Assembly (NCBI GenBank): GCA_049325095.1
Contig: JBMOPO010000018.1
Span: 72,922 to 136,921, forward strand
Reading direction: 5' to 3'
From: JAGPUQ01 sp049325095
Lineage (GTDB): Bacteria; Pseudomonadota; Gammaproteobacteria; Pseudomonadales; Porticoccaceae
DNA length: 64,000 nt
Each line of letters opens with the position of its first letter. Positions within the stretch are counted from its first letter, which is position 1. A program made the translations under genes and the position numbers. The notes below the pieces were generated by a model. The model made no database searches, was not told the DNA's origin, and saw nothing but the letters and a program-made list of their open reading frames with translations. Positions 56,186 through 64,000 of this stretch are shown piece by piece.

Positions 56186-57451
56186 ATGCTGAGCTGGGAC
56201 GACTTCCACCGCGACGAACCGGTCCGCAAGGCGCCGCCCAAGCCCCCGCTCCACACCGCCGAGCGGCAGTCTCCGACCGCGCCGGCGGGCACCGAACCGG
56301 GGCCGCGCGCCGCCCAACCGGCGGTCGCGCCCACCCCGGAGGCGCCGGCCGACATCGACCTGCACCGCGCCGCGCGCCGCAATCTCGAAGCCCTGGACGT
56401 CGCCCCCGGCCTGGAAGCCCTGGCGATGGGGGCCGCCCGGGTGCAGGTCGACGACAAGCGCATGATCAACTGCCGGGCCGATCTCAATCAGCTGGTGCCC
56501 TTCAAGTACGACTGGGCCTGGCAGAAATATCTGGACGGCTGCGCCAACCACTGGATGCCCCAGGAAATCAACATGACCGCCGACGTCGCCACCTGGCGCA
56601 GCGCCGACGGCCTGAGCGCCGACGAGCGCACCATCGTCAAGCGCTCGCTGGGCTACTTCTCCACCGCCGATTCCCTGGTCGCCAACAACCTGGTGCTCGC
56701 CATCTACCGGCACATCACCAACCCGGAGGCGCGCCAGTACCTGCTGCGCCAGGCCTTCGAGGAGGCCATCCACACCCACGCCTACCAGTACTGCATCGAA
56801 TCCCTGGGCATGGACGAGGGCGAAGTCTTCAACATGTACCGCGAAGTGCCCTCGGTGGCCAGCAAGGCCGCCTGGAGCCTGCAGCACACCCAGGCGCTCG
56901 GCGACCCGACCTTCAGGACCGGCACCCCGGAGACCGACCGCGAACTGCTGCGCAACCTGATCGCCTTCTATGCCGTCACCGAAGGCATCTTCTTCTACTG
57001 CGGCTTCACCCAGATCCTCTCCATGGGCCGCCGCAACAAGATGACCGGCGTCTCCGAGCAGTTCCAGTACATCCTCCGCGACGAGTCCATGCACCTCAAT
57101 TTCGGCATCGACGTCATCAACCAGATCAAGCTGGAGAACCCGCACCTGTGGAGCGAGGACTTCCAGCGCGAGGCGGTGCGCATGATCATCGAAGGCACCG
57201 AACTGGAAATCGCCTACGCCCGGGACACCATGCCCCGTGGCGTACTGGGCATGAACGCCCCGATGATGGAGGAATACCTGCACTTCATCGCCAACCGCCG
57301 CCTCAACCAGCTCGGGCTGGCGGAGCAGTACCCGGGCGCCGCCAATCCCTTCCCCTGGATGTCGGAGATGATGGACCTGCGCAAGGAAAAGAATTTCTTC
57401 GAAACCCGGGTGATCGAATATCAGACCGGCGGGGCCTTGAGTTGGGATTGA
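56186..57451 (+). CDS. nrdB: Ribonucleotide reductase class Ia, beta subunit
   Basis: This 421-residue subunit generates the stable tyrosyl radical. Diiron ligands lie in FSTADSLVANNLVLA, FEEAIHTHAYQYCIESLG (EExxH, with the radical tyrosine at AY or QY), YAVTEGIFFYCGF and LRDESMHLNFG. An N-terminal extension of about 60 residues is rich in Pro and Ala. The C-terminal tail that binds NrdA is present. AGAGGAG precedes the ATG. It is the last gene of nrdAB and converges with DUF1329-B across 189 bases. Confidence 0.95.
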   Translation: MLSWDDFHRDEPVRKAPPKPPLHTAERQSPTAPAGTEPGPRAAQPAVAPTPEAPADIDLHRAARRNLEALDVAPGLEALAMGAARVQVDDKRMINCRADLNQLVPFKYDWAWQKYLDGCANHWMPQEINMTADVATWRSADGLSADERTIVKRSLGYFSTADSLVANNLVLAIYRHITNPEARQYLLRQAFEEAIHTHAYQYCIESLGMDEGEVFNMYREVPSVASKAAWSLQHTQALGDPTFRTGTPETDRELLRNLIAFYAVTEGIFFYCGFTQILSMGRRNKMTGVSEQFQYILRDESMHLNFGIDVINQIKLENPHLWSEDFQREAVRMIIEGTELEIAYARDTMPRGVLGMNAPMMEEYLHFIANRRLNQLGLAEQYPGAANPFPWMSEMMDLRKEKNFFETRVIEYQTGGALSWD

Positions 57452-57588
57452 AAAAACGCTGCGGGAAATGATTCCCGAAATCCGCTCCGGCACCGGCAGG
57501 CTAGCCTCAACCGCCTCCGGCAGCAGATCAGGCGATCCCGTGCGGGCACGGGATCAAACCCGGTTCCAACCCGAGCGGTCACATCCGG

Positions 57589-57618
57589 AAACAAAAGGGC
57601 CGGCGCTCAGGCCGGCCC
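57589..57618 (-). terminator. Terminator of the DUF1329 tandem array
   Basis: On the minus strand GGGCCGGC-CTGAGC-GCCGGCCC (8-bp stem) is followed by TTTTGTTTC. It lies 22 bases after the DUF1329-B stop. The same stem could also slow transcription coming from nrdB, though it lacks a T run on that side. Confidence 0.8.
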
Positions 57619-57640
57619 GGGGTTCTCATCAAGTCTCGGC

Positions 57641-59068
57641 TCAGCGCAGGCCGCCGCGGCGCACCTGGGCGGGGGTGAAATAGCTCTCCGCATCGACCCG
57701 CCAGTTGAAGTCGATGGGCACGTCCTTGTCGACATTGGTCAGCAGCATCCGCCCGGCATTCAGATCGTACTGCAGCGCGACCGGCGCGGGCAGGGAATCC
57801 CACACTCCCTGGTCGTACATCATCAGGCCGTGCTCCTCCCACACCCGCCACAACTGGTTGCGGCGATCATAACCATCGGCAATCATGATCGCCCAGGTGT
57901 CCTCGTCGAGGAAAAACTGCCGGCGGCCGTAATCGTGGCGGGTGCCCTCGCGCAGCTTGGCCTCCAGCACCCAGACCCGGTGCAACTCGTAACGCGCCAA
58001 ATCCTGATTCAATCGCCCCTGGTCGGTGATCATGTCGGCGATCTTCACTTCCGGCGCCCACAGCTTGTAGGCGTTGTAGGGCACATACATTTCCTTGCGC
58101 CCGAGCAGCGTCCACTCGAACCGGTCATTGGGGCCGTTGAAGCCACCCTTCTGGTCCGTGGTGGCGAGGCCGTCGGCCGAGGTGTAGGGGTTGTCGTAGA
58201 CGATCTGCGGCGCCCGCTTCACCCGGCGCTGGCCGGGACTGTAGCTCCAGGCCTGCCGGAACTGCTTGGCGAAGCTCTGGGGTTCGCGCACCAGAATGAC
58301 CTGGCCGGCCTGCTTGGCGGGTGCGATGGTGGTCTGATAATAGAGGTAAGCCGCGCCGGGGACCGTGGGATCATAGTTTTCAAAAGTATTGTTCGGGTCG
58401 CTCCAGCGCAGGTGGTACTGGATACTGAGCTTGACGGTTTCATAGTCGCCGCTGGCGGTGATCGGCGTGGTGTTCTCGATGGTGTTCTTCCACAGGATGG
58501 TCGGCCGGGTGGCATGGTTCATCAGCGCCTGGGGGCCATTCTTGGGAATCGGAAAGGCCCAGGCCTTCAACGCGCCCTGGAAGCCGATCAGATTGGGATA
58601 GGTGTCCGACATCACGATGCGCGCCCGGCCGGCGTTTTCCAATGCCGCTTCGTACAGGTACTGCTTGTACACCGCGCTGCGCCGGGTCGGATACACATTC
58701 ATGAAGTAATCGGGGTAGGTCTCGAACAGCTTCTGCTGGCCCGGCGACAGCTTGTCGGCATGTTCCTTGTAGTTCTGGGCCGTGATCGTCAGCAGCACCT
58801 GGTCGCCCGGAAAGGGATCGGCATGCCAGCCGCCCGGCTGCCAGCCCGGCGGCGGTTGCACCGGCTCGTTCTTCCACGCCGGGATGGTACCTTCCGCATT
58901 GCCCGCCCGGATCGCTCCGGTGGGCGTCAGCTCCGTGCCCTCCAGACCCAGCTTTCGAAGTTCCTCCGGTGCGGGCTGTTCATTGAAATCCTGGCTCAGG
59001 GCGACCTGTGCCAGGCCCATGGCCACTCCCGCCACCAGAAAGCGAGTATTGATTGCCGCCGTTTTCAT
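57641..59068 (-). CDS. DUF1329 protein, paralogue B
   Basis: This 475-residue exported DUF1329 protein has a signal peptide KTAAINTRFLVAGVAMGLAQ ending VALSQ. It keeps every family block: ELRKLGLEGTELTPTGAIRA, PAWKNEPVQPPPGWQPGGWH, FETYPDYFMNVYPTRRSAVY and WSYSPGQRRVKRAPQIVYDN. It starts at ATG 59068 behind AGGGGGG. It is the last of three tandem paralogues; the 175-bp gap before it (59069-59243) shows no gene or clear promoter. Function as for paralogue A is unknown; divergence in surface loops could mean different ligands. Confidence 0.9.
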   Translation of the reverse strand: MKTAAINTRFLVAGVAMGLAQVALSQDFNEQPAPEELRKLGLEGTELTPTGAIRAGNAEGTIPAWKNEPVQPPPGWQPGGWHADPFPGDQVLLTITAQNYKEHADKLSPGQQKLFETYPDYFMNVYPTRRSAVYKQYLYEAALENAGRARIVMSDTYPNLIGFQGALKAWAFPIPKNGPQALMNHATRPTILWKNTIENTTPITASGDYETVKLSIQYHLRWSDPNNTFENYDPTVPGAAYLYYQTTIAPAKQAGQVILVREPQSFAKQFRQAWSYSPGQRRVKRAPQIVYDNPYTSADGLATTDQKGGFNGPNDRFEWTLLGRKEMYVPYNAYKLWAPEVKIADMITDQGRLNQDLARYELHRVWVLEAKLREGTRHDYGRRQFFLDEDTWAIMIADGYDRRNQLWRVWEEHGLMMYDQGVWDSLPAPVALQYDLNAGRMLLTNVDKDVPIDFNWRVDAESYFTPAQVRRGGLR

Positions 59069-59243
59069 TTTTACCCCCCTACTGCTGCTTTCCACTACCA
59101 AACCTCAATGCACACGGCTCCGCGCTCCTTGCGCTTTCGTTCGCCGGGCTCGAAAACCCCGTGCATGGCACCCAGGCCACGGCAACCGCTGCATGCCGCA
59201 GGATTTCCCCAATCCCCGGAAACCTCGCGGCAACCGTCAGGGT

Positions 59244-60698
59244 TCAGCGCAACCCGTCCCTACGCACCTGTGCCGGGGTGAAGTAAGACTCCGGATCCAC
59301 GCGAAAACTGAAATCCGGCGGTGTGTCCTTGTCCAGATTCAGCAGAATCATCCGCCCGGCGGTCAGGTCGTACTGCACCGAGGCGACTGCCGGAAACGCT
59401 GTCCACATGGCGATGTCGTACCACATCAGCCCATGCTCCTCCCACAGGCGCCACATTTCTCCGCGGCGATCATAGTTGTCCGAGAGCATCACCGCCCAGG
59501 TATCCTCATCGTAGTAGAAGGTCCGCCGCCCGTAATCGTGACGGGTCCCTTCCCGCAGCGTCGCCTCCACCACCCAGACCCGATGCAATTCGTAGCGCGC
59601 CAGATCCTGATTGAACCGCCCGTCATCTGTGATCATATCGTCCACTTTCACCCCCGGTGCCCAGATCTTGTACGCGTTGTAGGGCACGTACATTTCCTTG
59701 CGGCCGATCAGCTTCCATTCAAAGCGGTCGTTCGGCCCGTTGAAACCGAACCCCTGGTCGGTCGTGGCCATGCCGTCGGAAGAGGTCAGCGGATTGTCGT
59801 AGACGATCTGGGGCGCGCGCTTCACCCGGCGCTGGCCGGGACTGTAACTCCAGGCCTGGCGAAACTGCTTGGAAAAACTGGTGGGATCCCGGGCGAGCAC
59901 CACCTGGCCGGCCTGCCGCGCCGGCGCGATGGTGGTCTGATAGTAGTAGAACCCCCCCGCGCCCGGCACAGTGGCGTCATAGGTTTCCACATCGTTGCTC
60001 TCGTTGCCCCAGGCGGCGTGATAGCGCACTGCCAGCTTGACGGTCTGATAGTCTCCAGTGGAGGTCACCGGCGTGGTGTTGTGGACCTGGGAAGACCAGG
60101 GAGTGAAAGGCCTGGAGGCCTGATTGATGATCGCCTGCGGGCCGTTCTTTGGTATCGGAAATGCCCAGGCCTTGACCGCACCCTCGAAGCCAATGAGATT
60201 GGGATAGGTTTCCGACATCACGATCCGTGCGCGGCCGGCGTTCTCCAGCGCGGCCTCGTAGATATACCGTTTGAAGACCGCACTGCGCCGGGTCGGGTAG
60301 ATGTTCATGAAGTAGTCCGGGTAGGTCTCGAACATCGCGATCTGCCCGGCGCTCAGCTTGTCGGCGTGCTCTTTGTAGTTCTGCGCAGTAATGGTGAACA
60401 GCACTTCGTCTTCCGCAAAGGGATCGGCATGGTAGGTGCCGGGCTGCCAGCCCGGGGGCGGCTGGATGGGCTCGAACTTCCAGGCCGGGATGGTGCCCTC
60501 GGCATTGCCGGCGCGGATCGCCCCGGCCGGGGTCAGCTCAGTGCCCTCCAAGCCCAGCTTGGCCAGCTCCTCGGGAGTCGGCTTCTCGTTCAAATCCTCC
60601 TCGTTGTAGTCCTGCGCTGCGACACCCGCGCACAGAGCGGCCAGCAACAGGGCCGAAGCGGCTTTGACCGACTTCGGCCGGGAAGCAAATTTCATCAT
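59244..60698 (-). CDS. DUF1329 protein, paralogue C
   Basis: This is a 484-residue exported DUF1329 protein: signal peptide ending LLAALCAGVAA, then QDYNEEDLNEKPTPEELAKL with a small acidic insertion not found in the other three. Core blocks match paralogue D most closely (for example WVVEATLREGTRHDYGRRTF and YYDEDTW). Two adjacent ATG codons at 60698 and 60695 are possible starts. A 205-bp gap separates it from paralogue D; it contains a long stem-loop and AT-rich sequence with TATAAG/TATATC on the minus strand, which may be a separate promoter. Confidence 0.9.
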   Translation of the reverse strand: MMKFASRPKSVKAASALLLAALCAGVAAQDYNEEDLNEKPTPEELAKLGLEGTELTPAGAIRAGNAEGTIPAWKFEPIQPPPGWQPGTYHADPFAEDEVLFTITAQNYKEHADKLSAGQIAMFETYPDYFMNIYPTRRSAVFKRYIYEAALENAGRARIVMSETYPNLIGFEGAVKAWAFPIPKNGPQAIINQASRPFTPWSSQVHNTTPVTSTGDYQTVKLAVRYHAAWGNESNDVETYDATVPGAGGFYYYQTTIAPARQAGQVVLARDPTSFSKQFRQAWSYSPGQRRVKRAPQIVYDNPLTSSDGMATTDQGFGFNGPNDRFEWKLIGRKEMYVPYNAYKIWAPGVKVDDMITDDGRFNQDLARYELHRVWVVEATLREGTRHDYGRRTFYYDEDTWAVMLSDNYDRRGEMWRLWEEHGLMWYDIAMWTAFPAVASVQYDLTAGRMILLNLDKDTPPDFSFRVDPESYFTPAQVRRDGLR

Positions 60699-60845
60699 CT
60701 TGGAAGTCCCCGATTACGGATTGGATATAGGTTCTTATAGCCGTTTTCTTTGTTGCTTCTACAGCAGAATGAGTGCGGCACGAATCGATCAATCTCCTTC
60801 TTCTTGCCTGCTACACTCCGCCGGTCATGAAGCTGCACGGGCGTG

Positions 60846-60884
60846 CCGCCCTGGACCACTGCACCCGCAATGGTTCCAGGGCGG
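60846..60884 (-). other. Stem-loop after DUF1329-D
   Basis: CCGCCCTGGA (60846-60855) pairs perfectly with TCCAGGGCGG (60875-60884) around a 19-base loop. It lies 20-60 bases after the DUF1329-D stop on the minus strand, with no U tract. It may stabilise the upstream mRNA or reduce readthrough into paralogue C. Confidence 0.5.
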
Positions 60885-60903
60885 ACCGCACCGGTTTCCC
60901 GAC

Positions 60904-62319
60904 TCACCGCAGGCCGTCGCGACGCACCTGCGCCGGGGTGAAGAAGGTGTCTGGATCGGCACGAAAGCTGTAGTCCGGCGGTGCCGCCTTGTCCAGATTG
61001 GTGAGCAACATCCGCCCGGCCTGCATGTCATACTGCAACCCGACCACGGTGGCCCAGAAACCCTGGTCGTACCACATCACATCGTGCTCTTCCCACAGCC
61101 GCCAGAGCTCGCCGCGCCGGTCGTAGCCGTCGACCAACATGATCCACCAGGTGTCTTCGTCGTAGTAGAAAGTTCGGCGACCGTAATCGTGACGGGTTCC
61201 TTCCCGCAGCGTCGCCTCCACGACCCACACCCGGTGCAGCTCGTAGCGCGCCAGATCCTGGTTCAACCGCCCATGGTCGGTGATCATGCCATCGACATCG
61301 ACCCCGGGAGCCCAGAGCTTATAGGCGTTATAAGGGACATAAAGTTCCTTGCGGCCCACCAGCTTCCATTCGAAGCGGTCGTTGGGGCCGTTGAATCCCC
61401 ACTTCTGATCCGTGGTCGCCAAGCCATCACTGGATGTGAAGGGGTTGTCATAGACGATCTGCGGCGCCCGCTTGACCCGCCGCTGGCCGGGGCTGTAACT
61501 CCAGGCCTGGCGGAATTGCTCGGCAAAGCTGACCGGATCCCGGGCCAGCACCACCTGACCCGCCTGCTTGGCGGGCTCTATGGTGGTCTGGTAGTAGCGC
61601 AGTCCCTGTTCCGTCGGGTCGAAGTTGTCTATCGTATTGGTCGGCAGACTGTAGGGCCAGTGCTGCTGCACCCGCAGCTTGACGGTTTCATAGGCGCCGC
61701 TGGAAGTCACCGGCGTGGTGTTCTCGACGTTTTCCATCCAGGGGGTCACAGGCCGGGTGGCCTGATTGATGATCGCCTGGGCGCCATTCTTGGGAATGGG
61801 GAACGCCCAGGAAATCACTGCGCCCTCGAAGCCGATCAGATTGGGATAGGTCTCCGACATCTTGATCCGCGCGCGGCCGGCGTTCTCCAGCGCGGCCTTG
61901 TAGATGTACTCCGGATAGACCGCGCTGCGCCGGGTCGGATAGATGTTCATGAAGTAGTCCGGGTAGGTCTCGAACATCTTGATATGGCCGGCGCTCAGTT
62001 TGTCCGCATACTCCTTGTAGTTCTGCGCGGTGATGGTGAACAGCACCTGGTCATCGGCAAAGGGATCGGCGTGGAAGGTGCCGGGCTGCCAACCCGCCGG
62101 GGGCTGGACGGGCTCGAATTTCCAGGCGGGGATGGTGCCCTCGGCATTGCCGGCGCGGATCGCGCCGGCCGGGGTCAGTTCGGTGCCCTCCAGGCCCAGC
62201 TTGGCCAATTCTTCCGGGGTGGGCTGTTGGTTGTAATCCTGGGCGAGGGCGACCTGTGTCGCCCACCCCAGGGTGAGAACGCCTGCGGCGCTCGCTACTC
62301 GCTTCATGAAAACAGACAT
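60904..62319 (-). CDS. DUF1329 protein, paralogue D
   Basis: This 471-residue exported DUF1329 protein begins MSVFMKRVASAAGVLTLGWA, a signal peptide ending VALAQ. The family blocks are complete (TPEELAKLGLEGTELTPAGA, YPTRRSAVYPEYIYKAALEN, WSYSPGQRRVKRAPQIVYDN). The ATG at 62319 has GAGGG upstream. It starts 10 bases after the stop of DUF1302 copy B, the same arrangement as copy A with paralogue A, so the pair is a transcriptional and probably functional unit. Confidence 0.9.
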   Translation of the reverse strand: MSVFMKRVASAAGVLTLGWATQVALAQDYNQQPTPEELAKLGLEGTELTPAGAIRAGNAEGTIPAWKFEPVQPPAGWQPGTFHADPFADDQVLFTITAQNYKEYADKLSAGHIKMFETYPDYFMNIYPTRRSAVYPEYIYKAALENAGRARIKMSETYPNLIGFEGAVISWAFPIPKNGAQAIINQATRPVTPWMENVENTTPVTSSGAYETVKLRVQQHWPYSLPTNTIDNFDPTEQGLRYYQTTIEPAKQAGQVVLARDPVSFAEQFRQAWSYSPGQRRVKRAPQIVYDNPFTSSDGLATTDQKWGFNGPNDRFEWKLVGRKELYVPYNAYKLWAPGVDVDGMITDHGRLNQDLARYELHRVWVVEATLREGTRHDYGRRTFYYDEDTWWIMLVDGYDRRGELWRLWEEHDVMWYDQGFWATVVGLQYDMQAGRMLLTNLDKAAPPDYSFRADPDTFFTPAQVRRDGLR

Positions 62320-62329
62320 TTGCACGCCC

Positions 62330-64000
62330 TCAGAAGCTGTACTTGAAGGTGATCGCGATGTTGTCCCGGTCATCCCAGACCCCGGCCGTGCCCAGCCACC
62401 AGGTATGGGCGATATCCAGCGAGGTCGAGCTCAGGTACTCGAAGGTCACCCCGATCAGGGCGGTGCGCTGGTTCTCCACCAGGGCGCCGCTGGTGAACGG
62501 CGTATAGCCTTCCACACCGTGGGAGAACACGAACCGCGGCTTCACATTGAGGTTCCAGAACAGGTTGTTGTACTCGTAGGACGCCACCGCCGTGTATCCC
62601 CAGGCGAAAGGCGTGATCGGGCGATCCAGTGCATCCACCCCCTTGAACCGGCCCGGGTCCACCAGGGTGCCGGCCTGAGCGCTGGTGTTGCCCGCCCGCG
62701 CCGGGTCCGCCGCCGCCGCGGCCGCCGCGCTGAGCGGCGTCACGTTCCGCCGGTCGGTCGGATCGCCGTGGTCGAGGTCGTCGATCCAGGACAGGGCGAC
62801 ATCGAACACATAGCTCTGCCGGTCGGCGCCGAACGGCCCGCCACCCTGGGACATCACCACATTGCCCAGCCACATCCAGGTGTTGGAGGCGCCCACGTCA
62901 CAACCGGGCACCAGCGGGGTGAACGCCGGATTCCGCGCAAAGACCGCGCCGGCGCCGAACAGGTTCATGCACTGGCGGGTATCGACGAAGTTCTCCCGCA
63001 GGTTGAGCTCGGTGCCGAACGACAGGCCGGTCTTGCCCAGCTCACCGCCCAGGGAGATGGCATAGGTGTCCTGATCCTCGGCGTAGACCGTCTGATAGGA
63101 CAGGTTGGGCAGGGCCGGCAGGGGGGACGGCACCGGGCTGGTGGGATCGATATTCGTCTGCAGATAGGGAATGAAACTGTGGCTGCGCACCCAGTAGAAT
63201 CCCAGCTCCGCGGAGTTCCAGTCCTCGATGATGAAACGCGTCGCCAGACCCCACTGGCCGCCGCGGTCGGCGTAGTCATGGCCGCGGTACTCGTTCCCGG
63301 GAATGCTCAGGTCCGAGTTATAACCGGGCCCCAGCATATCGAAGGGACTGAACAGGGTGCCTATCCCGATGAAAATGCTCGGCCGCCAGTTCCAGACGTA
63401 GTAGGCCTCGACATTCCAGGTGTCGGTCAGGTCGTAGGAGGCCCACACCATTTCCTGGGGCAGCAGCCGCTCCTTGACCTCGACCCCGGGGGTCACCCGG
63501 CCGTTGACGTCCTCAGGACTCTGCGCGGTCGAGAGCCCGCCGCCCATGATGTTGCTCTCGCCCCAGCTGATCACCTGCTTGCCGACCCGCGCCGAGAGCG
63601 CCCGGTCGGCCACCGTCCAACTGCCGAACACGAAGGCATCGAGCAGGGTGAACTTGTTGAAGGCGTCCTGGGTGCCCTCGGGCACCCCATCGTAGGTGCC
63701 GGCCGGGGTACGGCCGAAGCAGTTGTCGCAGTCCTTGGAGTTCAGCGTGTAGTCGTAGACGTACTTGAAGCGGGTGAAAAACCCGTAGTCGCCCTTGGAC
63801 ATCCCAAACTCGCCGAGATAGGAGAGCGGCGTGCTGTAGATGTCGCCGGCATCGTTGAAGATGTTCCAGTTGCCGCTGGCCTGAAAGGTGGGATGCCGGG
63901 CGCTCTGGGTGCGCATGGCGGTGGAGACGGAGACGGTGCTGTCCAGGTAGGCTTCGATCTCCGGATCGGAGAAATCGAGCCGCAGCGCACTGGCCGGCGC
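62330..64000 (-). CDS. DUF1302 outer-membrane protein, copy B (cut by window edge)
   Basis: About 556 codons are visible; the N-terminal signal region lies beyond position 64000. The chain is nearly identical to copy A (46434-48230), including a 295-bp stretch without any difference (62796-63090 with 46900-47194). Differences cluster in predicted loops: IGIGTLFSPFDMLGPGYNSD, a six-residue insertion near PTSPVPSPLPALPNLSY, and AAAAADPARAGNTSAQAG. The strands and the C-terminal ITFKYSF are unchanged. This suggests a recent duplication or gene conversion with diversification of exposed loops. Confidence 0.9.
   Translation of the reverse strand, partial: APASALRLDFSDPEIEAYLDSTVSVSTAMRTQSARHPTFQASGNWNIFNDAGDIYSTPLSYLGEFGMSKGDYGFFTRFKYVYDYTLNSKDCDNCFGRTPAGTYDGVPEGTQDAFNKFTLLDAFVFGSWTVADRALSARVGKQVISWGESNIMGGGLSTAQSPEDVNGRVTPGVEVKERLLPQEMVWASYDLTDTWNVEAYYVWNWRPSIFIGIGTLFSPFDMLGPGYNSDLSIPGNEYRGHDYADRGGQWGLATRFIIEDWNSAELGFYWVRSHSFIPYLQTNIDPTSPVPSPLPALPNLSYQTVYAEDQDTYAISLGGELGKTGLSFGTELNLRENFVDTRQCMNLFGAGAVFARNPAFTPLVPGCDVGASNTWMWLGNVVMSQGGGPFGADRQSYVFDVALSWIDDLDHGDPTDRRNVTPLSAAAAAAADPARAGNTSAQAGTLVDPGRFKGVDALDRPITPFAWGYTAVASYEYNNLFWNLNVKPRFVFSHGVEGYTPFTSGALVENQRTALIGVTFEYLSSTSLDIAHTWWLGTAGVWDDRDNIAITFKYSF

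Overview
The window looks like chromosomal DNA from a GC-rich gammaproteobacterium. Supporting genes are RNase T, MiaE, AcnB, LpxH, a NrdA with two ATP cones, and a two-subunit pyruvate carboxylase of the Pseudomonas type. I cannot name a genus; the extreme GC content and the DUF1302/DUF1329 genes would suit a lineage near Chromatiales, Nevskiales or Immundisolibacterales, but that is a guess. I saw no rRNA, tRNA, CRISPR array, insertion sequence or prophage.

Layout. 1-24 kb is mostly core metabolism: cysS (partial) and glnS; ppiB-lpxH; a minus-strand run DUF1289, GST, miaE, YbhB-like, gnd, zwf, pgl (the last three are the whole oxidative pentose-phosphate branch); acnB; yaiI; ffh; a CYTH-CHAD protein and sixA; topA; uspA, slt, a CorC-like protein and a Ca/Na antiporter. 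24-33 kb holds pycAB and a tight four-gene minus-strand redox operon: a NirB-like flavoprotein fused to a 2Fe-2S domain and a membrane heme-b-like domain, an 11-heme cytochrome c, a heme-binding DUF3365 lipoprotein and a globin. 33-41 kb carries an MFS transporter, a class III CoA-transferase, a decayed cytochrome c gene behind an FNR-type site, and aldehyde dehydrogenase, alcohol dehydrogenase and acetate/propionate-type CoA-transferase genes, which together fit oxidation of an alcohol to an acyl-CoA. 41-48 kb holds an RND exporter, a YCF48-like propeller, DUF1329 and DUF1302. 48.5-57.5 kb returns to core genes: pyrC, rnt, grxD, argD, argF, nrdA, nrdB. 57.6-64 kb is a second DUF1302 gene, nearly identical to the first, followed by three tandem DUF1329 paralogues.

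Noncoding signals. The most notable is a dispersed element of about 140 bp that folds as a chain of up to five hairpins. It occurs twice, each time directly after a stop codon and in the same orientation as that gene, with compensatory base changes between copies. A third chain of hairpins with a similar plan follows the CHAD gene. A strong sigma70-like promoter followed by a perfect terminator predicts a small RNA of about 55 nt facing ffh. The nrdAB promoter carries two NrdR boxes 32 bp apart and a perfect DnaA box.

The two DUF1302 clusters are direct repeats about 15.9 kb apart that enclose argD, argF and nrdAB and share a 295-bp identical tract, so this segment could be lost, amplified or homogenised by recombination.
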